Assembly (NCBI GenBank): GCA_951635545.1
Contig: OX620685.1
Span: forward strand, 558,001-622,000
Origin: CAG-873 sp910578365
GTDB taxonomy: Bacteria; Bacteroidota; Bacteroidia; Bacteroidales; Muribaculaceae
Reading direction: 5' to 3'
Length of the DNA: 64,000 bases
Shown here: positions 34,895-44,094 of the stretch, piece after piece
Layout of the letters: each line of letters begins with the position of its first letter
Position numbering within the stretch: position 1 is the stretch's first letter
The notes under the pieces: generated by a model
What the model was told of the DNA's origin: nothing
Seen by the model: the letters and a program-made list of their open reading frames with translations, nothing else
Databases searched by the model: none
Program-made: the position numbers and the translations under genes

Positions 34895-35380
34895 GCCATT
34901 CTTTACCACCATACATACAGCCTCGGCGGCTATTCCCTCGCCGCGTCCTGTAAATCCGAGGCGCTCGGTGGTGGTTGCCTTTACCGATACACGGTCGACT
35001 GCCAACCTCAGGTCGGCTGCAATGTTCTGCCGCATCTGCAGTATGTGCGGCGCCATTTTTGGCGCTTGCGCCATTATGGTAATGTCGACATTGCCCGGAG
35101 TAAAACCCATATCACTCAGAATATCCACTACGGCACGCAGAAGCATACGCGAATCTGCGCCCTTCCACTGCGGATCAGTATCAGGGAAATGCTTTCCTAT
35201 GTCGCCGGAGGCTACAGCCCCAAGCAGTGCGTCGCACAAGGCATGAAGCGCGACATCGGCGTCGCTGTGGCCGAGAAGTCCCTTTTCGTATGCAATATCT
35301 ACACCGCAGATTATGCAGCGACGGCCTTCCACCAGACGGTGGACATCAAAACCATGTCCTATACGTATATCGGGTATCAT
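34883..35380 (-). CDS. ispF: 2-C-methyl-D-erythritol 2,4-cyclodiphosphate synthase
   Basis: A 165-residue enzyme of the non-mevalonate isoprenoid pathway that forms the cyclic diphosphate from CDP-methylerythritol 2-phosphate. Clear motifs are the metal-binding IRIGHGFDVHRLV, GLLGHSDADVALHALCDALLG, HFPDTDPQWKGADS and the C-terminal TTERLGFTGRGEGIAAEAV. The length is normal. It overlaps the upstream porV stop by four bases, an unusual partnership that implies coupled translation. Confidence 0.96.
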   Translation of the reverse strand: MIPDIRIGHGFDVHRLVEGRRCIICGVDIAYEKGLLGHSDADVALHALCDALLGAVASGDIGKHFPDTDPQWKGADSRMLLRAVVDILSDMGFTPGNVDITIMAQAPKMAPHILQMRQNIAADLRLAVDRVSVKATTTERLGFTGRGEGIAAEAVCMVVKNGVAQ

Positions 35381-36585
35381 CGGCGTTTTCCAAAGAGGTC
35401 GCTCAGACCGTCCATATCAAAGGTTAGTGAGAATCGCAGTGTCTGGTCAAGAGGCGAAGTCTGCGCAGTAGCAAGCATGTACGACGCATCGAGGCGCAAC
35501 ACATTGAGCGAGAAACCGGCGCCGAAGCCGAAGTACTTGCGACCGCCCTTGAACTCGTTTTCATAATAGTATCCTGCGCGCAGGAAGAACTGCTGGTTGT
35601 AGCTGTATTCAGCACCGAACGACACGTTTATCTCGCGCAGCTCTTCCTTCAAACCGCCGGGGGCATCGGAGAACGACTTGAATATGCCTGAAAACGGCGA
35701 CATGCTTTCCCAGTTTTCAAGTGCATCCTGATACTCGCGCTGGCCTTCGGTATCCTGACCATAATCGCTCTCACGGGGGCGTGCGGGCACCAGCAGCTTG
35801 TTCAGGTCAAGACCCAAAGTAAGGTTGTGGTAGTCGGCAAGCGGAAAAGTGAATGCAGTACCTAATTTAAGATTGGTGGGCAGAAAAGCAGGGTCTTCAC
35901 CGTTGTTGAAGCTCACTTTAGTACCTATGTTGCTGATATTCCAACCCCAGGACCACTGGCACTCGTTGCGGCCTACCATAGGATAAGTAGTGAAATAACC
36001 CGAAATATCGGCTGCGAATGCCGAAGCGCCCGTCGACTGGTCGCCGGCATAGGAATCGGAGAATCCAAGGTCAGAGAATATATAGCGGAATACCACGCCC
36101 ATGGAGAACTTTTCGGACAGCTTGCGTGAATAGCCGAGGTCAAACGACATCTCGTATGGGTTGAGGCTCTGGCCTGCGTCACCGCTCATATCACTGGTAT
36201 TAACCTCACCCAGCGAAAAATAGCGCAGCGAGGCACTCAGGGCCTGATTGTCCTGCGAACCAAGTTTCCAATAACCGCTGACATCTGCCAGGAATATGTC
36301 GTTGACAAGTTTGCGAAGCCACGGAGTATAGCTGAGCGACACCGCTGCTTTGCTCCAGGCGAAAGCATACTTCGACGGATTCCAGAACTGCGAGTATGCG
36401 TCGGGGTCGGTTGCCGCGCCCAAATCTCCCATGGCGGCGCCACGCGCATCGGGCGCAATGCCAAGCGACGTAACACCAGTCGTAATAGGATTGAACTCGT
36501 TTTTGAGGTCCTCGGCTTTAAGGGGCAGAGTCGAGAAGAACACAGCCAGAGTGGCGAGGAGTATAAGCGGTAATCTGAATTTCAT
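35377..36585 (-). CDS. porV: PorV-like outer-membrane protein of the type IX secretion system
   Basis: A 402-residue beta-barrel protein with a signal peptide ending near residue 24. The hallmark N-terminal block NPITTGVTSLGIAPDARG, with AAMGDLGAATDPDAYSQFWN, is that of PorV (LptO). The rest consists of alternating beta strands (FSMGVVFRYIFSDLGF, FGAEYSYNQQFFLRAGYYYENEF) ending in an aromatic strand. PorV shuttles cargo from the translocon to the attachment complex and is needed for anchoring proteins bearing C-terminal sorting domains. Such proteins are encoded next door (26942-34845). Confidence 0.88.
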   Translation of the reverse strand: MKFRLPLILLATLAVFFSTLPLKAEDLKNEFNPITTGVTSLGIAPDARGAAMGDLGAATDPDAYSQFWNPSKYAFAWSKAAVSLSYTPWLRKLVNDIFLADVSGYWKLGSQDNQALSASLRYFSLGEVNTSDMSGDAGQSLNPYEMSFDLGYSRKLSEKFSMGVVFRYIFSDLGFSDSYAGDQSTGASAFAADISGYFTTYPMVGRNECQWSWGWNISNIGTKVSFNNGEDPAFLPTNLKLGTAFTFPLADYHNLTLGLDLNKLLVPARPRESDYGQDTEGQREYQDALENWESMSPFSGIFKSFSDAPGGLKEELREINVSFGAEYSYNQQFFLRAGYYYENEFKGGRKYFGFGAGFSLNVLRLDASYMLATAQTSPLDQTLRFSLTFDMDGLSDLFGKRR

Positions 36586-36786
36586 ACTTTATGTTGATAA
36601 TACTTGGTCCGGCCATAAAAATAAACGGCTAATTTATTAAACAGATTTTTCGTCGTTTTATTGTACAGGCAACCGGAGTCACCTGCAATTTTGACTCATT
36701 GCCTCGCAATTTGCTACAAATTCACTGCCGCAACCATGGGGAATCAGGGGGCGAAGCTTGGAAAATGAAAAAAAACACGACAAGGG

Positions 36787-36820
36787 CTTGTGAAAAATCC
36801 ATAAAATTTTACTACCTTTG
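36787..36820 (+). promoter_or_regulatory. Probable promoter of the nuo-atp run
   Basis: TACCTTTG at 36813-36820 fits the -7 box, with CTTG at 36787-36790 at a slightly long spacing of 22. The leader to nuoA is about 150 bases. The rest of the 388-base gap between porV and nuoA shows no gene. Confidence 0.5.
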
Positions 36821-36973
36821 CAAGCAGAAACACTTTGCCCCTATCGGACAACGCTTGAAATACAATGTATTTGTGTAGTTAATACAATAACAACCACGCC
36901 ATTACATATTTTACGACTGATGAGGCCATAGTATGTTGACCTTGAAATTAGAAACCATACGATAAACAACGAT

Positions 36974-37354
36974 ATGATACCAACAGCAATTTTCGGAATC
37001 GAAAACAATGCATTGCTCGCCCTGACCGCCCTCCTTACAGGCGCCGGTCTGGTTGCGCTGGCACTATGGCTCGCGGGCTTGATTTCGCCGCGGTCGTTCA
37101 ATCCCCAGAAAGGTGAGGCCTATGAATGTGGTATACCTACACGCGGCGAATCTATGTCGCAGTTCAAGGTCGGCTACTATCTCTTCGCCATCCTCTTTCT
37201 GATGTTCGACGTTGAAACAGTATTTCTTTTCCCCTGGGCGGTGACTATGCAAAGTCTTGGTGTAGACGGACTTCTTAGCATCGCCGTATTTTTTGGTGTC
37301 TTAGTGCTGGGCCTCATTTATGCCTGGCGGAAAGGAGCGCTTGAATGGAAGTAA
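36974..37354 (+). CDS. nuoA: NADH-quinone oxidoreductase subunit A
   Basis: A 126-residue membrane subunit of complex I with three hydrophobic segments (near residues 8-35, 70-90 and 98-118). The conserved loop GEAYECGIPTRGESMSQFKVGYY (residues about 48-70) contains the Cys that lies close to the quinone tunnel, and LFDVETVF-type residues follow (LMFDVETVFLFPWA). It starts the long run and overlaps nuoB by ten bases. Confidence 0.95.
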   Translation: MIPTAIFGIENNALLALTALLTGAGLVALALWLAGLISPRSFNPQKGEAYECGIPTRGESMSQFKVGYYLFAILFLMFDVETVFLFPWAVTMQSLGVDGLLSIAVFFGVLVLGLIYAWRKGALEWK

Positions 37355-37953
37355 CTACAAAAAGCATGCCATACGAGGCATGGAAAGACAACGAATATAT
37401 CGAAAAGCTCGTCAATGAGCTTAAGGAGAGCGGTACCAACGTAATTGTAGGTCAGCTCGACAAACTCATCAACTGGGGGCGGTCTAACTCACTCTGGCCA
37501 CTTACTTTCGCCACCAGTTGCTGCGGTATCGAATTCGTGAGCCTTGGCGCTGCACGATTCGACATGGCACGTTTTGGCTGGGAAGTCGCACGCGCCTCGC
37601 CTCGTCAGGCCGACTTCATGATGGTGGCCGGTACTATCGTAAACCGCATGGTACCAGTATTCCGCCGTCTGTACGACCAGCTCGCCGAGCCTAAATACGT
37701 AATTGCATGCGGCAGCTGCGCAATCTCCGGAGGCCCGTTCCGCAAAAGCTACCACGTGGCCAAAGGCATCGAGGATATAGTCCCCGTCGACGTATTCGTG
37801 CCCGGTTGCCCTCCCCGCCCCGAAGCTATGATATACGGTATAATGCAGCTTTCGCGCAAAATCAAAGTTGAGAAATTCTTCGGTGGCGTAAACCGCCAGG
37901 AAAAGCAGAAAGAATTCCTTGAATCACACCCGGTCAGCGGCGTCAACGACTAA
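37345..37953 (+). CDS. nuoB: NADH-quinone oxidoreductase subunit B
   Basis: A 202-residue peripheral subunit carrying the terminal 4Fe-4S cluster N2. The cluster ligands are visible: the tandem Cys in ATSCCGIEF, Cys in IACGSCAISGG and Cys in VPGCPPRPE. The start overlaps nuoA by ten bases; a later Met (MPYEAWKDNEY) is possible. Its tail (KQKEFLESHPVSG) is short. It contacts the NuoCD subunit encoded next. Confidence 0.96.
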   Translation: MEVTTKSMPYEAWKDNEYIEKLVNELKESGTNVIVGQLDKLINWGRSNSLWPLTFATSCCGIEFVSLGAARFDMARFGWEVARASPRQADFMMVAGTIVNRMVPVFRRLYDQLAEPKYVIACGSCAISGGPFRKSYHVAKGIEDIVPVDVFVPGCPPRPEAMIYGIMQLSRKIKVEKFFGGVNRQEKQKEFLESHPVSGVND

Positions 37954-37999
37954 GCGCCTGGCCTATTACCATATACAATTTTAAACAGAAGCAAATAAT

Positions 38000-39619
38000 A
38001 TGGCAAATATACAGGAAAAGATCGCAAAGCTCTACCCCGAAGCTACAGTAGAGCAGGCCGACACCCTGACCATCACTGTCGACGACGCCAAATGGCATGC
38101 ACTCGCTACTACTCTCCGCGACGACTGCGCCATGGACTACCTCATTACCATTGTAGGTATGGACTGGAAGGAATCGCTCGGGTGCATTTACTATCTGATG
38201 TCGTCTAAGACCAACGAAATAGTAAGCGTACGCGTAAGTACAACCGACCGCGAGCGCCCAATGCTCCACTCCGTAGCCGACCTTTGGCGTGTGGCATGCC
38301 TCTACGAACGTGAGGTTTACGACTTCTACGGCATTATTTTCATTGGCAACCCCGACATGCGTCGCCTCTTCCTCAACATCGACTGGAAGGGCTTCCCCCT
38401 GCGCAAGGACTACGATGAAGACCCCGCCCTCAACCCCGTGTCGATTGAAAACGAGCGTCAGACCGACCTCACCGACACCTGGGTGGAAGAGAACGGCAAG
38501 GTGGTGAAGAAAGAAGTTGAAGTATTCAGCCCCGAGGATTTTGTGGTGAACATTGGCCCGCAGCACCCCGCCACACACGGCGTTCTTCGTTTCCGCACTG
38601 CCGTCGACGGCGAGGAAATCAAGAAAATCGACGTGTACATGGGTTACATCCACCGCGGTGTGGAAAAACTTTGCGAGTCGCTCACATACCCCCAGACGCT
38701 CCACTACATGGACCGACTCGACTATTTCTCGGCCCACAACTACCACCACGGCCTGTGTCTGCTCTTTGAACGTGCTGCAGGCATTGAAATATCGCGCCGC
38801 GCACAGGTTATCCGTGTTATGATGGACGAGCTGTCGCGTATCGCTTCGCACTGCCTCTTCATCGGCACCTACTGCATGGACCTTGGCGCAACCACCATGC
38901 TTTTCTACACACTGCGTGTCCGCGAGCAGATTCTCGACATAATGGAGAAGACCTGCGGCGCCCGCATGACATTCAACTACGACTGCATCGGCGGTGTAAT
39001 GCAGGATCTCGACCCCGACTTCGTCAAGGACGTACACGCGCTGCTCGACGTTCTGCCCGCCAACATCAAGGAATACAACAAGATATTTACCGGCAACGTA
39101 ATTGCTCGCCACCGTATGGAAGGCGTAGGCGTATTGTCCAAGGAAGATGCAATCTCCTTCGCCGTCACCGGCCCCAGCGGCCGTGCAAGCGGCTGGGCAT
39201 GCGACATGCGTAAGCTCAAACCCTACAGCATCTACTCCGAGCTGGACTTCAACGAAATAATCGCCACCGAAGGCGATTCCATGGCCCGCTTCAAAGTTCG
39301 CATGCTCGAAATCGAAGAATCTGCCAAGATTCTGGCCCAGCTCGTCGACAATATTCCTGAAGGTGAATACTGCGTGAAAGTGCCCAAAGTACTTAAAATA
39401 CCTGCAGGCAGCTACTTCGAGATTGTCGAAGGTTGCCGTGGCGCATTCGCCCTCTACCTCGAGAGCGACGGAAGCACCAAGCCTTACCGCCTGAAAATAG
39501 CTCCGCCCTGTCTGCCACTTGCAGGCGTGGTCGACCACATCACCCGCGGCACAAAAATTGCCGACCTCATCACTATCGGCGGCTCGCTCGACTACATCGT
39601 GCCCGACATGGACCGCTGA
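38000..39619 (+). CDS. nuoCD: NADH-quinone oxidoreductase fused subunits C and D
   Basis: A 539-residue fusion. Residues about 1-140 are the NuoC (30 kDa) domain with VADLWRVACLYEREVYDFYG and FIGNPDMRRLF. Residues about 180-539 are NuoD (49 kDa) with NIGPQHPATHGVLRF, YIHRGVEKLCE, HNYHHGL and TGPSGRASGW, lining the quinone site. Such fusion is known in enterobacteria and Bacteroidetes. A long antisense ORF on the other strand is a composition shadow. Confidence 0.95.
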   Translation: MANIQEKIAKLYPEATVEQADTLTITVDDAKWHALATTLRDDCAMDYLITIVGMDWKESLGCIYYLMSSKTNEIVSVRVSTTDRERPMLHSVADLWRVACLYEREVYDFYGIIFIGNPDMRRLFLNIDWKGFPLRKDYDEDPALNPVSIENERQTDLTDTWVEENGKVVKKEVEVFSPEDFVVNIGPQHPATHGVLRFRTAVDGEEIKKIDVYMGYIHRGVEKLCESLTYPQTLHYMDRLDYFSAHNYHHGLCLLFERAAGIEISRRAQVIRVMMDELSRIASHCLFIGTYCMDLGATTMLFYTLRVREQILDIMEKTCGARMTFNYDCIGGVMQDLDPDFVKDVHALLDVLPANIKEYNKIFTGNVIARHRMEGVGVLSKEDAISFAVTGPSGRASGWACDMRKLKPYSIYSELDFNEIIATEGDSMARFKVRMLEIEESAKILAQLVDNIPEGEYCVKVPKVLKIPAGSYFEIVEGCRGAFALYLESDGSTKPYRLKIAPPCLPLAGVVDHITRGTKIADLITIGGSLDYIVPDMDR

Positions 39620-39677
39620 CCAACCGGATCAATCAAAAAAGTAATAAATCAATCACAAGCCAAATAAAACTTAGATC

Positions 39678-40754
39678 ATGCAAGATTTATCAGCAATAAC
39701 TAATTGGATCCATAGTTTTCTGAGCTCATTCATGCCCGGCTGGCTCACAACCACTGTCGAATGTGTGCTCATAGGCGTTGGTCTGCTGTTGGCATACTCA
39801 CTGCTGGCCCTCTTCTACATCTACTACGAACGTAAATTCTGTGCCGCCATCCAGTGCCGCTTAGGTCCTAACCGTGTCGGTCCGATGGGCCTGTTGCAGT
39901 CGGTAGCCGACATGTTCAAGATTCTTATCAAAGAGCTTATCGAACTGAAACATATCGACCGCTTTCTGTTCGCCCTGGCTCCCTATCTGGTAATCATAGC
40001 TTCGATGCTGGCATTCGCCGTACTGCCCTGGGGCAACGGTCTGCAGGTAATCGACTTCAACATCGGCATCTTCTTCCTCATCGCCGTATCGTCAATCGGC
40101 GTGCTGGGCATACTGCTCGCCGGCTGGTCATCGAACAACAAGTTTACTCTTATCGGCGCACTTCGCTCGGGTGCACAGATGGTGAGCTACGAACTGTCGA
40201 TTGGCCTTTCGGTACTCACCATGGTATGCCTCGCCGGCACTACCTCGGTAGGCGGCATAATCGAGGCTCAGAGCGACATGTGGTTCATCTTCAAGGGTCA
40301 CATCCCCGCGCTGATTGCCTTTGTTATCTACATGATTGCAGGTACAGCCGAAACCAACCGCGGCCCGTTCGACCTTCCCGAGGCTGAATCGGAGCTCACC
40401 GCAGGCTACCACACCGAGTACTCCGGTATCCACTTCGGCTTCTTCTATCTGGCCGAATACCTCAACCTGTTCGTAATCTCAGGTGTTGCCGCCCTGCTGT
40501 TCTTCGGCGGCTGGATGCCATTCCACGTGCCCGGCTGGGAGAGCTTCAACCATATCATGGACTATATACCGTCGGTAATATGGTTCCTTGGCAAGGCATT
40601 TGTGCTTTCGGCCATCATCATGTGGTTCAAGTGGACCTACCCCCGTCTGCGTATCGATATGCTCCTTTCGCTTGAGTGGAAATATCTGCTTCCTATCGGC
40701 CTGTTCAACCTCGCCCTGATGGCCTGCATCATAGTTTTCAATCTGCATTTTTAA
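39678..40754 (+). CDS. nuoH: NADH-quinone oxidoreductase subunit H
   Basis: A 358-residue membrane subunit with about eight hydrophobic segments. Conserved features are YYERKFCAAIQCRLGPNRVG near residue 50, the GSLRSGAQMVSYE-like GALRSGAQMVSYELSIGL and AETNRGPFDLPEAESEL near residue 215, all near the quinone channel. It is the last nuo gene before the ATP synthase block; atpD starts 40 bases downstream without a visible promoter. Confidence 0.96.
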   Translation: MQDLSAITNWIHSFLSSFMPGWLTTTVECVLIGVGLLLAYSLLALFYIYYERKFCAAIQCRLGPNRVGPMGLLQSVADMFKILIKELIELKHIDRFLFALAPYLVIIASMLAFAVLPWGNGLQVIDFNIGIFFLIAVSSIGVLGILLAGWSSNNKFTLIGALRSGAQMVSYELSIGLSVLTMVCLAGTTSVGGIIEAQSDMWFIFKGHIPALIAFVIYMIAGTAETNRGPFDLPEAESELTAGYHTEYSGIHFGFFYLAEYLNLFVISGVAALLFFGGWMPFHVPGWESFNHIMDYIPSVIWFLGKAFVLSAIIMWFKWTYPRLRIDMLLSLEWKYLLPIGLFNLALMACIIVFNLHF

Positions 40755-40794
40755 TTGAATAAATAACAAACCAAAATATACTCAACTCCACACC

Positions 40795-42294
40795 ATGAGC
40801 GACAAATATGGAAAAATAGCCCAGGTAATCGGCCCGGTTGTCGATGTGATTTTCGAGGGCGATATGGTGCCGCCGATTTATACGGCACTGAAAATCGACC
40901 GTGAGGATGGCTCGCAGCTTATACTCGAAGTCGAACAGCACATCGGTGAAGACACCGTACGCTGTGTGGCAATGGAATCAACCGACGGCCTCCGTCGTGG
41001 CATGCGCGTCGACAACCTCGAACGCCCCATCGCTGTTCCTACCGGCGACCAGGTAAAAGGACGTCTGCTGAACGTACTCGGCAACGCCATCGACGACCTT
41101 GGCGAGCTCGACCGTGAGAATCTCCGTCCGATTCACCAGCCTGCTCCAGAGTTCGACGACCTTACCATAGGCACCGAAATCCTGTCGACCGGCATCAAGG
41201 TAATCGACCTTCTCGAGCCTTACTCTAAGGGCGGCAAGATTGGTCTGTTCGGCGGCGCAGGTGTAGGCAAGACCGTGCTCATCATGGAGTTGATTAACAA
41301 CATTGCCAAAGGCCACGACGGCTTCTCGGTATTTACCGGTGTGGGCGAACGTACCCGCGAAGGTAACGACCTTCTGCGCGAAATGATTGAGTCGGGTGTT
41401 ATGCGCTACGGCAAGAAATTCGAAGAAGGCATGGAGCGCGGCGAGTGGAACCTCGACGACGTTGACCGCGAAGAACTCAAACAGTCGCAGGCAACACTGG
41501 TGTTCGGCCAGATGAACGAACCCCCCGGTGCACGTATGCGCGTGGCGCTGTCGGGTCTGACCGTTGCCGAGCAGTTCCGCGACCAGGGCAGCGGCGGCAA
41601 GGACGTACTGCTGTTCATCGACAACATCTTCCGTTTCACACAGGCAGGCTCCGAAGTGTCGGCACTTCTTGGCCGCATGCCCTCGGCTGTAGGATATCAG
41701 CCTACCCTTGCATCAGAAATGGGCGCCCTGCAGGAACGAATCACCTCTACCAAGAACGGTTCGATTACCTCGGTACAGGCAATCTATGTGCCTGCCGACG
41801 ACCTTACCGACCCGGCTCCGGCTACCACCTTCAACTTCCTCGACGCAACCACAGTACTCTCGCGTAAGATTACCGAGCTTGGTATCTACCCCGCAGTAGA
41901 CCCTCTGGAATCCACCTCGCGCATACTCGACCCGAACATCATCGGCGAAGAACACTACAACACCGCACAGGCTGTAAAACAGCTGCTGCAGAAATACAAC
42001 GAACTCCAGGACATCATCGCCATCCTTGGCGTTGACGAACTCTCCGACGAGGACAAGCAGGTCGTAGCCCGCGCACGCCGCGCACAGCGCTTCCTGTCGC
42101 AGCCCTTCCACGTGGCAGAACAGTTCACCGGCGTTCCCGGCGTAATGGTGCCTCTGAGCGAAACTATCCGCGGTTTCAAGATGATTCTCTCCGGCGAAAT
42201 GGACGAATACCCCGAACAGGCATTCCTCAACGTGGGTACTATCGACGATGCAATCGCAAAGGGCAAGAAACTCCTTGCGGAAGTAGGACAATAA
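40795..42294 (+). CDS. atpD: ATP synthase F1 subunit beta
   Basis: A 499-residue catalytic subunit. The P-loop is GGAGVGKTVLIMELI near residues 152-166, the catalytic Glu lies in GVGERTREGNDL, and the DELSEED-equivalent loop is GVDELSDEDKQVV. Compared with E. coli it has an insertion near KFEEGMERGEWNLDDVDREE, seen also in other Bacteroidetes. It is the first gene of the atp block, placed between nuoH and nuoI. Confidence 0.97.
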   Translation: MSDKYGKIAQVIGPVVDVIFEGDMVPPIYTALKIDREDGSQLILEVEQHIGEDTVRCVAMESTDGLRRGMRVDNLERPIAVPTGDQVKGRLLNVLGNAIDDLGELDRENLRPIHQPAPEFDDLTIGTEILSTGIKVIDLLEPYSKGGKIGLFGGAGVGKTVLIMELINNIAKGHDGFSVFTGVGERTREGNDLLREMIESGVMRYGKKFEEGMERGEWNLDDVDREELKQSQATLVFGQMNEPPGARMRVALSGLTVAEQFRDQGSGGKDVLLFIDNIFRFTQAGSEVSALLGRMPSAVGYQPTLASEMGALQERITSTKNGSITSVQAIYVPADDLTDPAPATTFNFLDATTVLSRKITELGIYPAVDPLESTSRILDPNIIGEEHYNTAQAVKQLLQKYNELQDIIAILGVDELSDEDKQVVARARRAQRFLSQPFHVAEQFTGVPGVMVPLSETIRGFKMILSGEMDEYPEQAFLNVGTIDDAIAKGKKLLAEVGQ

Positions 42295-42324
42295 TCAAAC
42301 ATCACAGCTTAACTCACTATATCG

Positions 42325-42561
42325 ATGACACTAAAAATCATATCGGCAGAAGCAATCCTTTTTGAGGGCGAGGCTAAATCAGTGACCCTCCCCGGTGCAA
42401 TGGGTTCCTTTATGGTGCTCGACCACCACGCCTCGCTCATCTCCACACTCAACGCCGGAAATATAGTGTATGTGACAGCTGACGGCCAGGAACACACCGA
42501 CCATATCGGAGGAGGCCTGGTAGATGTTGACAACAATGTAGTATCAGTATGTCTTTACTAA
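42325..42561 (+). CDS. atpC: ATP synthase F1 subunit epsilon, short form
   Basis: A 78-residue protein equal to only the N-terminal beta-sandwich of epsilon (LKIISAEAILFEGEAKSVTL ... GSFMVLDHHASLIS). The C-terminal helical pair that in many bacteria inhibits ATP hydrolysis is absent. It overlaps the start region of the atpB frame. It connects the rotor shaft to the c-ring. Confidence 0.92.
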   Translation: MTLKIISAEAILFEGEAKSVTLPGAMGSFMVLDHHASLISTLNAGNIVYVTADGQEHTDHIGGGLVDVDNNVVSVCLY

Positions 42562-42572
42562 CCCGCAACGGC

Positions 42573-43754
42573 ATGAAAATCCGATTAAAATCAATACTGG
42601 CGCTGCTGCTCGCCACCGTGCTGATGGCCCCCGTGGCCATGGCCGACGACCACGCGGCCGCCGATGTGGACAAGGTTGCCCGCGAGGCCGTGCACGAAGC
42701 CGAAGAGGTAGCTCACGACGAGCAGAAAAAGCTCGATCCTAAAGAACTCATCTTCGAACACCTCGGCGACGGCTACGGCTGGGAAGTGCCTTTCGACCAT
42801 CATCACCGCATACCCCTGCCCGTGATTGTATGGGCCGGCGACGGTCTGCATATATTCTCGTCGGCCCGTGTTACCGGTGGCAAGACATACCGCGACGGCA
42901 ATATCGACTTCAAAATTGCCGGACACGACAGCCAGTACAGAGGCAAAGTGGTGGAAGTACTGCCCGACGGACAGGAAGTCAAACCCAAATTCGACATTTC
43001 GATAACCAAAAATGTCTGCGGTATATTCATCTCACTCGTAGTAGTATTGGGCCTGTTGCTGTGGCTCGCAAGTTTCTATCGCCGCAACGGATTCAAGACT
43101 CCCCGCAAAGGCTTGGGATTCATCGAACTGCTGGTAGAATTTATATACGGCTCCGTAATCAAAGCGACTCTCGGCGACAAAAGCCGCAAATTCGCCCCCT
43201 ACCTGCTGACGGTGTTCTTCTTCATCTTTATAATGAACCTGCTGGGCCTGACAGTTATCTTCCCCGGCGGCGCCAACCTTACCGGCAATATTGCGGTGAC
43301 ATTGGTACTGGCGATACTCACCTTCCTTGTTACCAACATCTTTGCTAAAAAACATTACTGGAAAGAAATATTTTGGCCCGATGTGCCAATCTGGCTGAAG
43401 TTCCCCTTGCCTATAATGCAGTTCATCGAGTTGTCGGGCATCTTCACCAAGCCCGCCGCACTCACAGTACGTCTGTTTGCCAACATCATGGGCGGCCACA
43501 TGATAGTACTGGTGCTGACACTGCTTATATTCATCTTCGCTGCAGTAAGCCCTGTGGCAGGCGGAGGCACAACAATAATGTCGGTAGGCTTCTCGGTATT
43601 CATGCTTGTGATTGACGTTCTGGTCAGCTTTATTCAGGCATTTGTATTCACCATGCTGTCGACCATATTCATATCGCTGGCACAGGAAGAAGGACATCAC
43701 GACGACAAAGCCCACGACCATCAGGGCGCAAGCGCCCCGGTAGCGGCAAAATAA
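42573..43754 (+). CDS. atpB: ATP synthase F0 subunit a, with signal peptide and extended N-terminus
   Basis: A 393-residue protein from the ATG at 42573, chosen because it gives a clean signal peptide (MKIRLKSILALLLATVLM ... AMA); the frame is open eight codons further upstream. A charged periplasmic region of roughly 110 residues precedes the membrane part, longer than in E. coli. The essential stator Arg is in LTVRLFANIMGGH, and the last helices (FSVFMLVIDVLVSFIQAFVF) follow. The C-terminus is His-rich (EEGHHDDKAHDHQG). It forms the proton path against the c-ring. Confidence 0.93.
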   Translation: MKIRLKSILALLLATVLMAPVAMADDHAAADVDKVAREAVHEAEEVAHDEQKKLDPKELIFEHLGDGYGWEVPFDHHHRIPLPVIVWAGDGLHIFSSARVTGGKTYRDGNIDFKIAGHDSQYRGKVVEVLPDGQEVKPKFDISITKNVCGIFISLVVVLGLLLWLASFYRRNGFKTPRKGLGFIELLVEFIYGSVIKATLGDKSRKFAPYLLTVFFFIFIMNLLGLTVIFPGGANLTGNIAVTLVLAILTFLVTNIFAKKHYWKEIFWPDVPIWLKFPLPIMQFIELSGIFTKPAALTVRLFANIMGGHMIVLVLTLLIFIFAAVSPVAGGGTTIMSVGFSVFMLVIDVLVSFIQAFVFTMLSTIFISLAQEEGHHDDKAHDHQGASAPVAAK

Positions 43755-43806
43755 AACAAACAGAAAAAATAAACAACTACAAATAACCCCTTTAAAAATT
43801 ACAATT

Positions 43807-44046
43807 ATGTTAGGATTCTTAGCAGAACTTTCATTAACAGGTATTGGCGCCTCGTTAGGCGCAGCTATCGCAGCAATCGGCGCAGGTATCGGTATCGGTA
43901 AAATTGGTGCAGCCGCTATGGAAGCAATCGCCCGTCAGCCCGAAGCAGCCGGCGACATCCGAAGCAGCATGATCGTGATCGCAGCCCTCGTGGAAGGTGT
44001 AGCACTCTTCGCCGTAATCGTTTGCGTACTCGCACTCTTCGTATAA
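43807..44046 (+). CDS. atpE: ATP synthase F0 subunit c
   Basis: A 79-residue hairpin of two membrane helices with the loop EAIARQPEAAGD. The ion-binding Glu is in IAALVEGVALFAV. The residues that mark sodium-type rings (a Gln in helix 1 and Ser/Thr right after the Glu) are not present: Ile and Gly are found instead. Proton coupling is therefore predicted. It follows atpB by about 50 bases. Confidence 0.95.
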   Translation: MLGFLAELSLTGIGASLGAAIAAIGAGIGIGKIGAAAMEAIARQPEAAGDIRSSMIVIAALVEGVALFAVIVCVLALFV

Positions 44047-44094
44047 GCCCAGGCTTCTTAATTATTCCCGCAACAATCAACCCCTCCTGCGACA

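Noticed and set aside
37943..39538. A 531-residue minus-strand ORF
   Set aside because: It is exactly antisense to nuoCD and reflects codon bias in GC-rich DNA.
43807..44046. Sodium-type c-ring
   Set aside because: The Gln and Ser/Thr ligands of sodium-binding c subunits are replaced by Ile and Gly.
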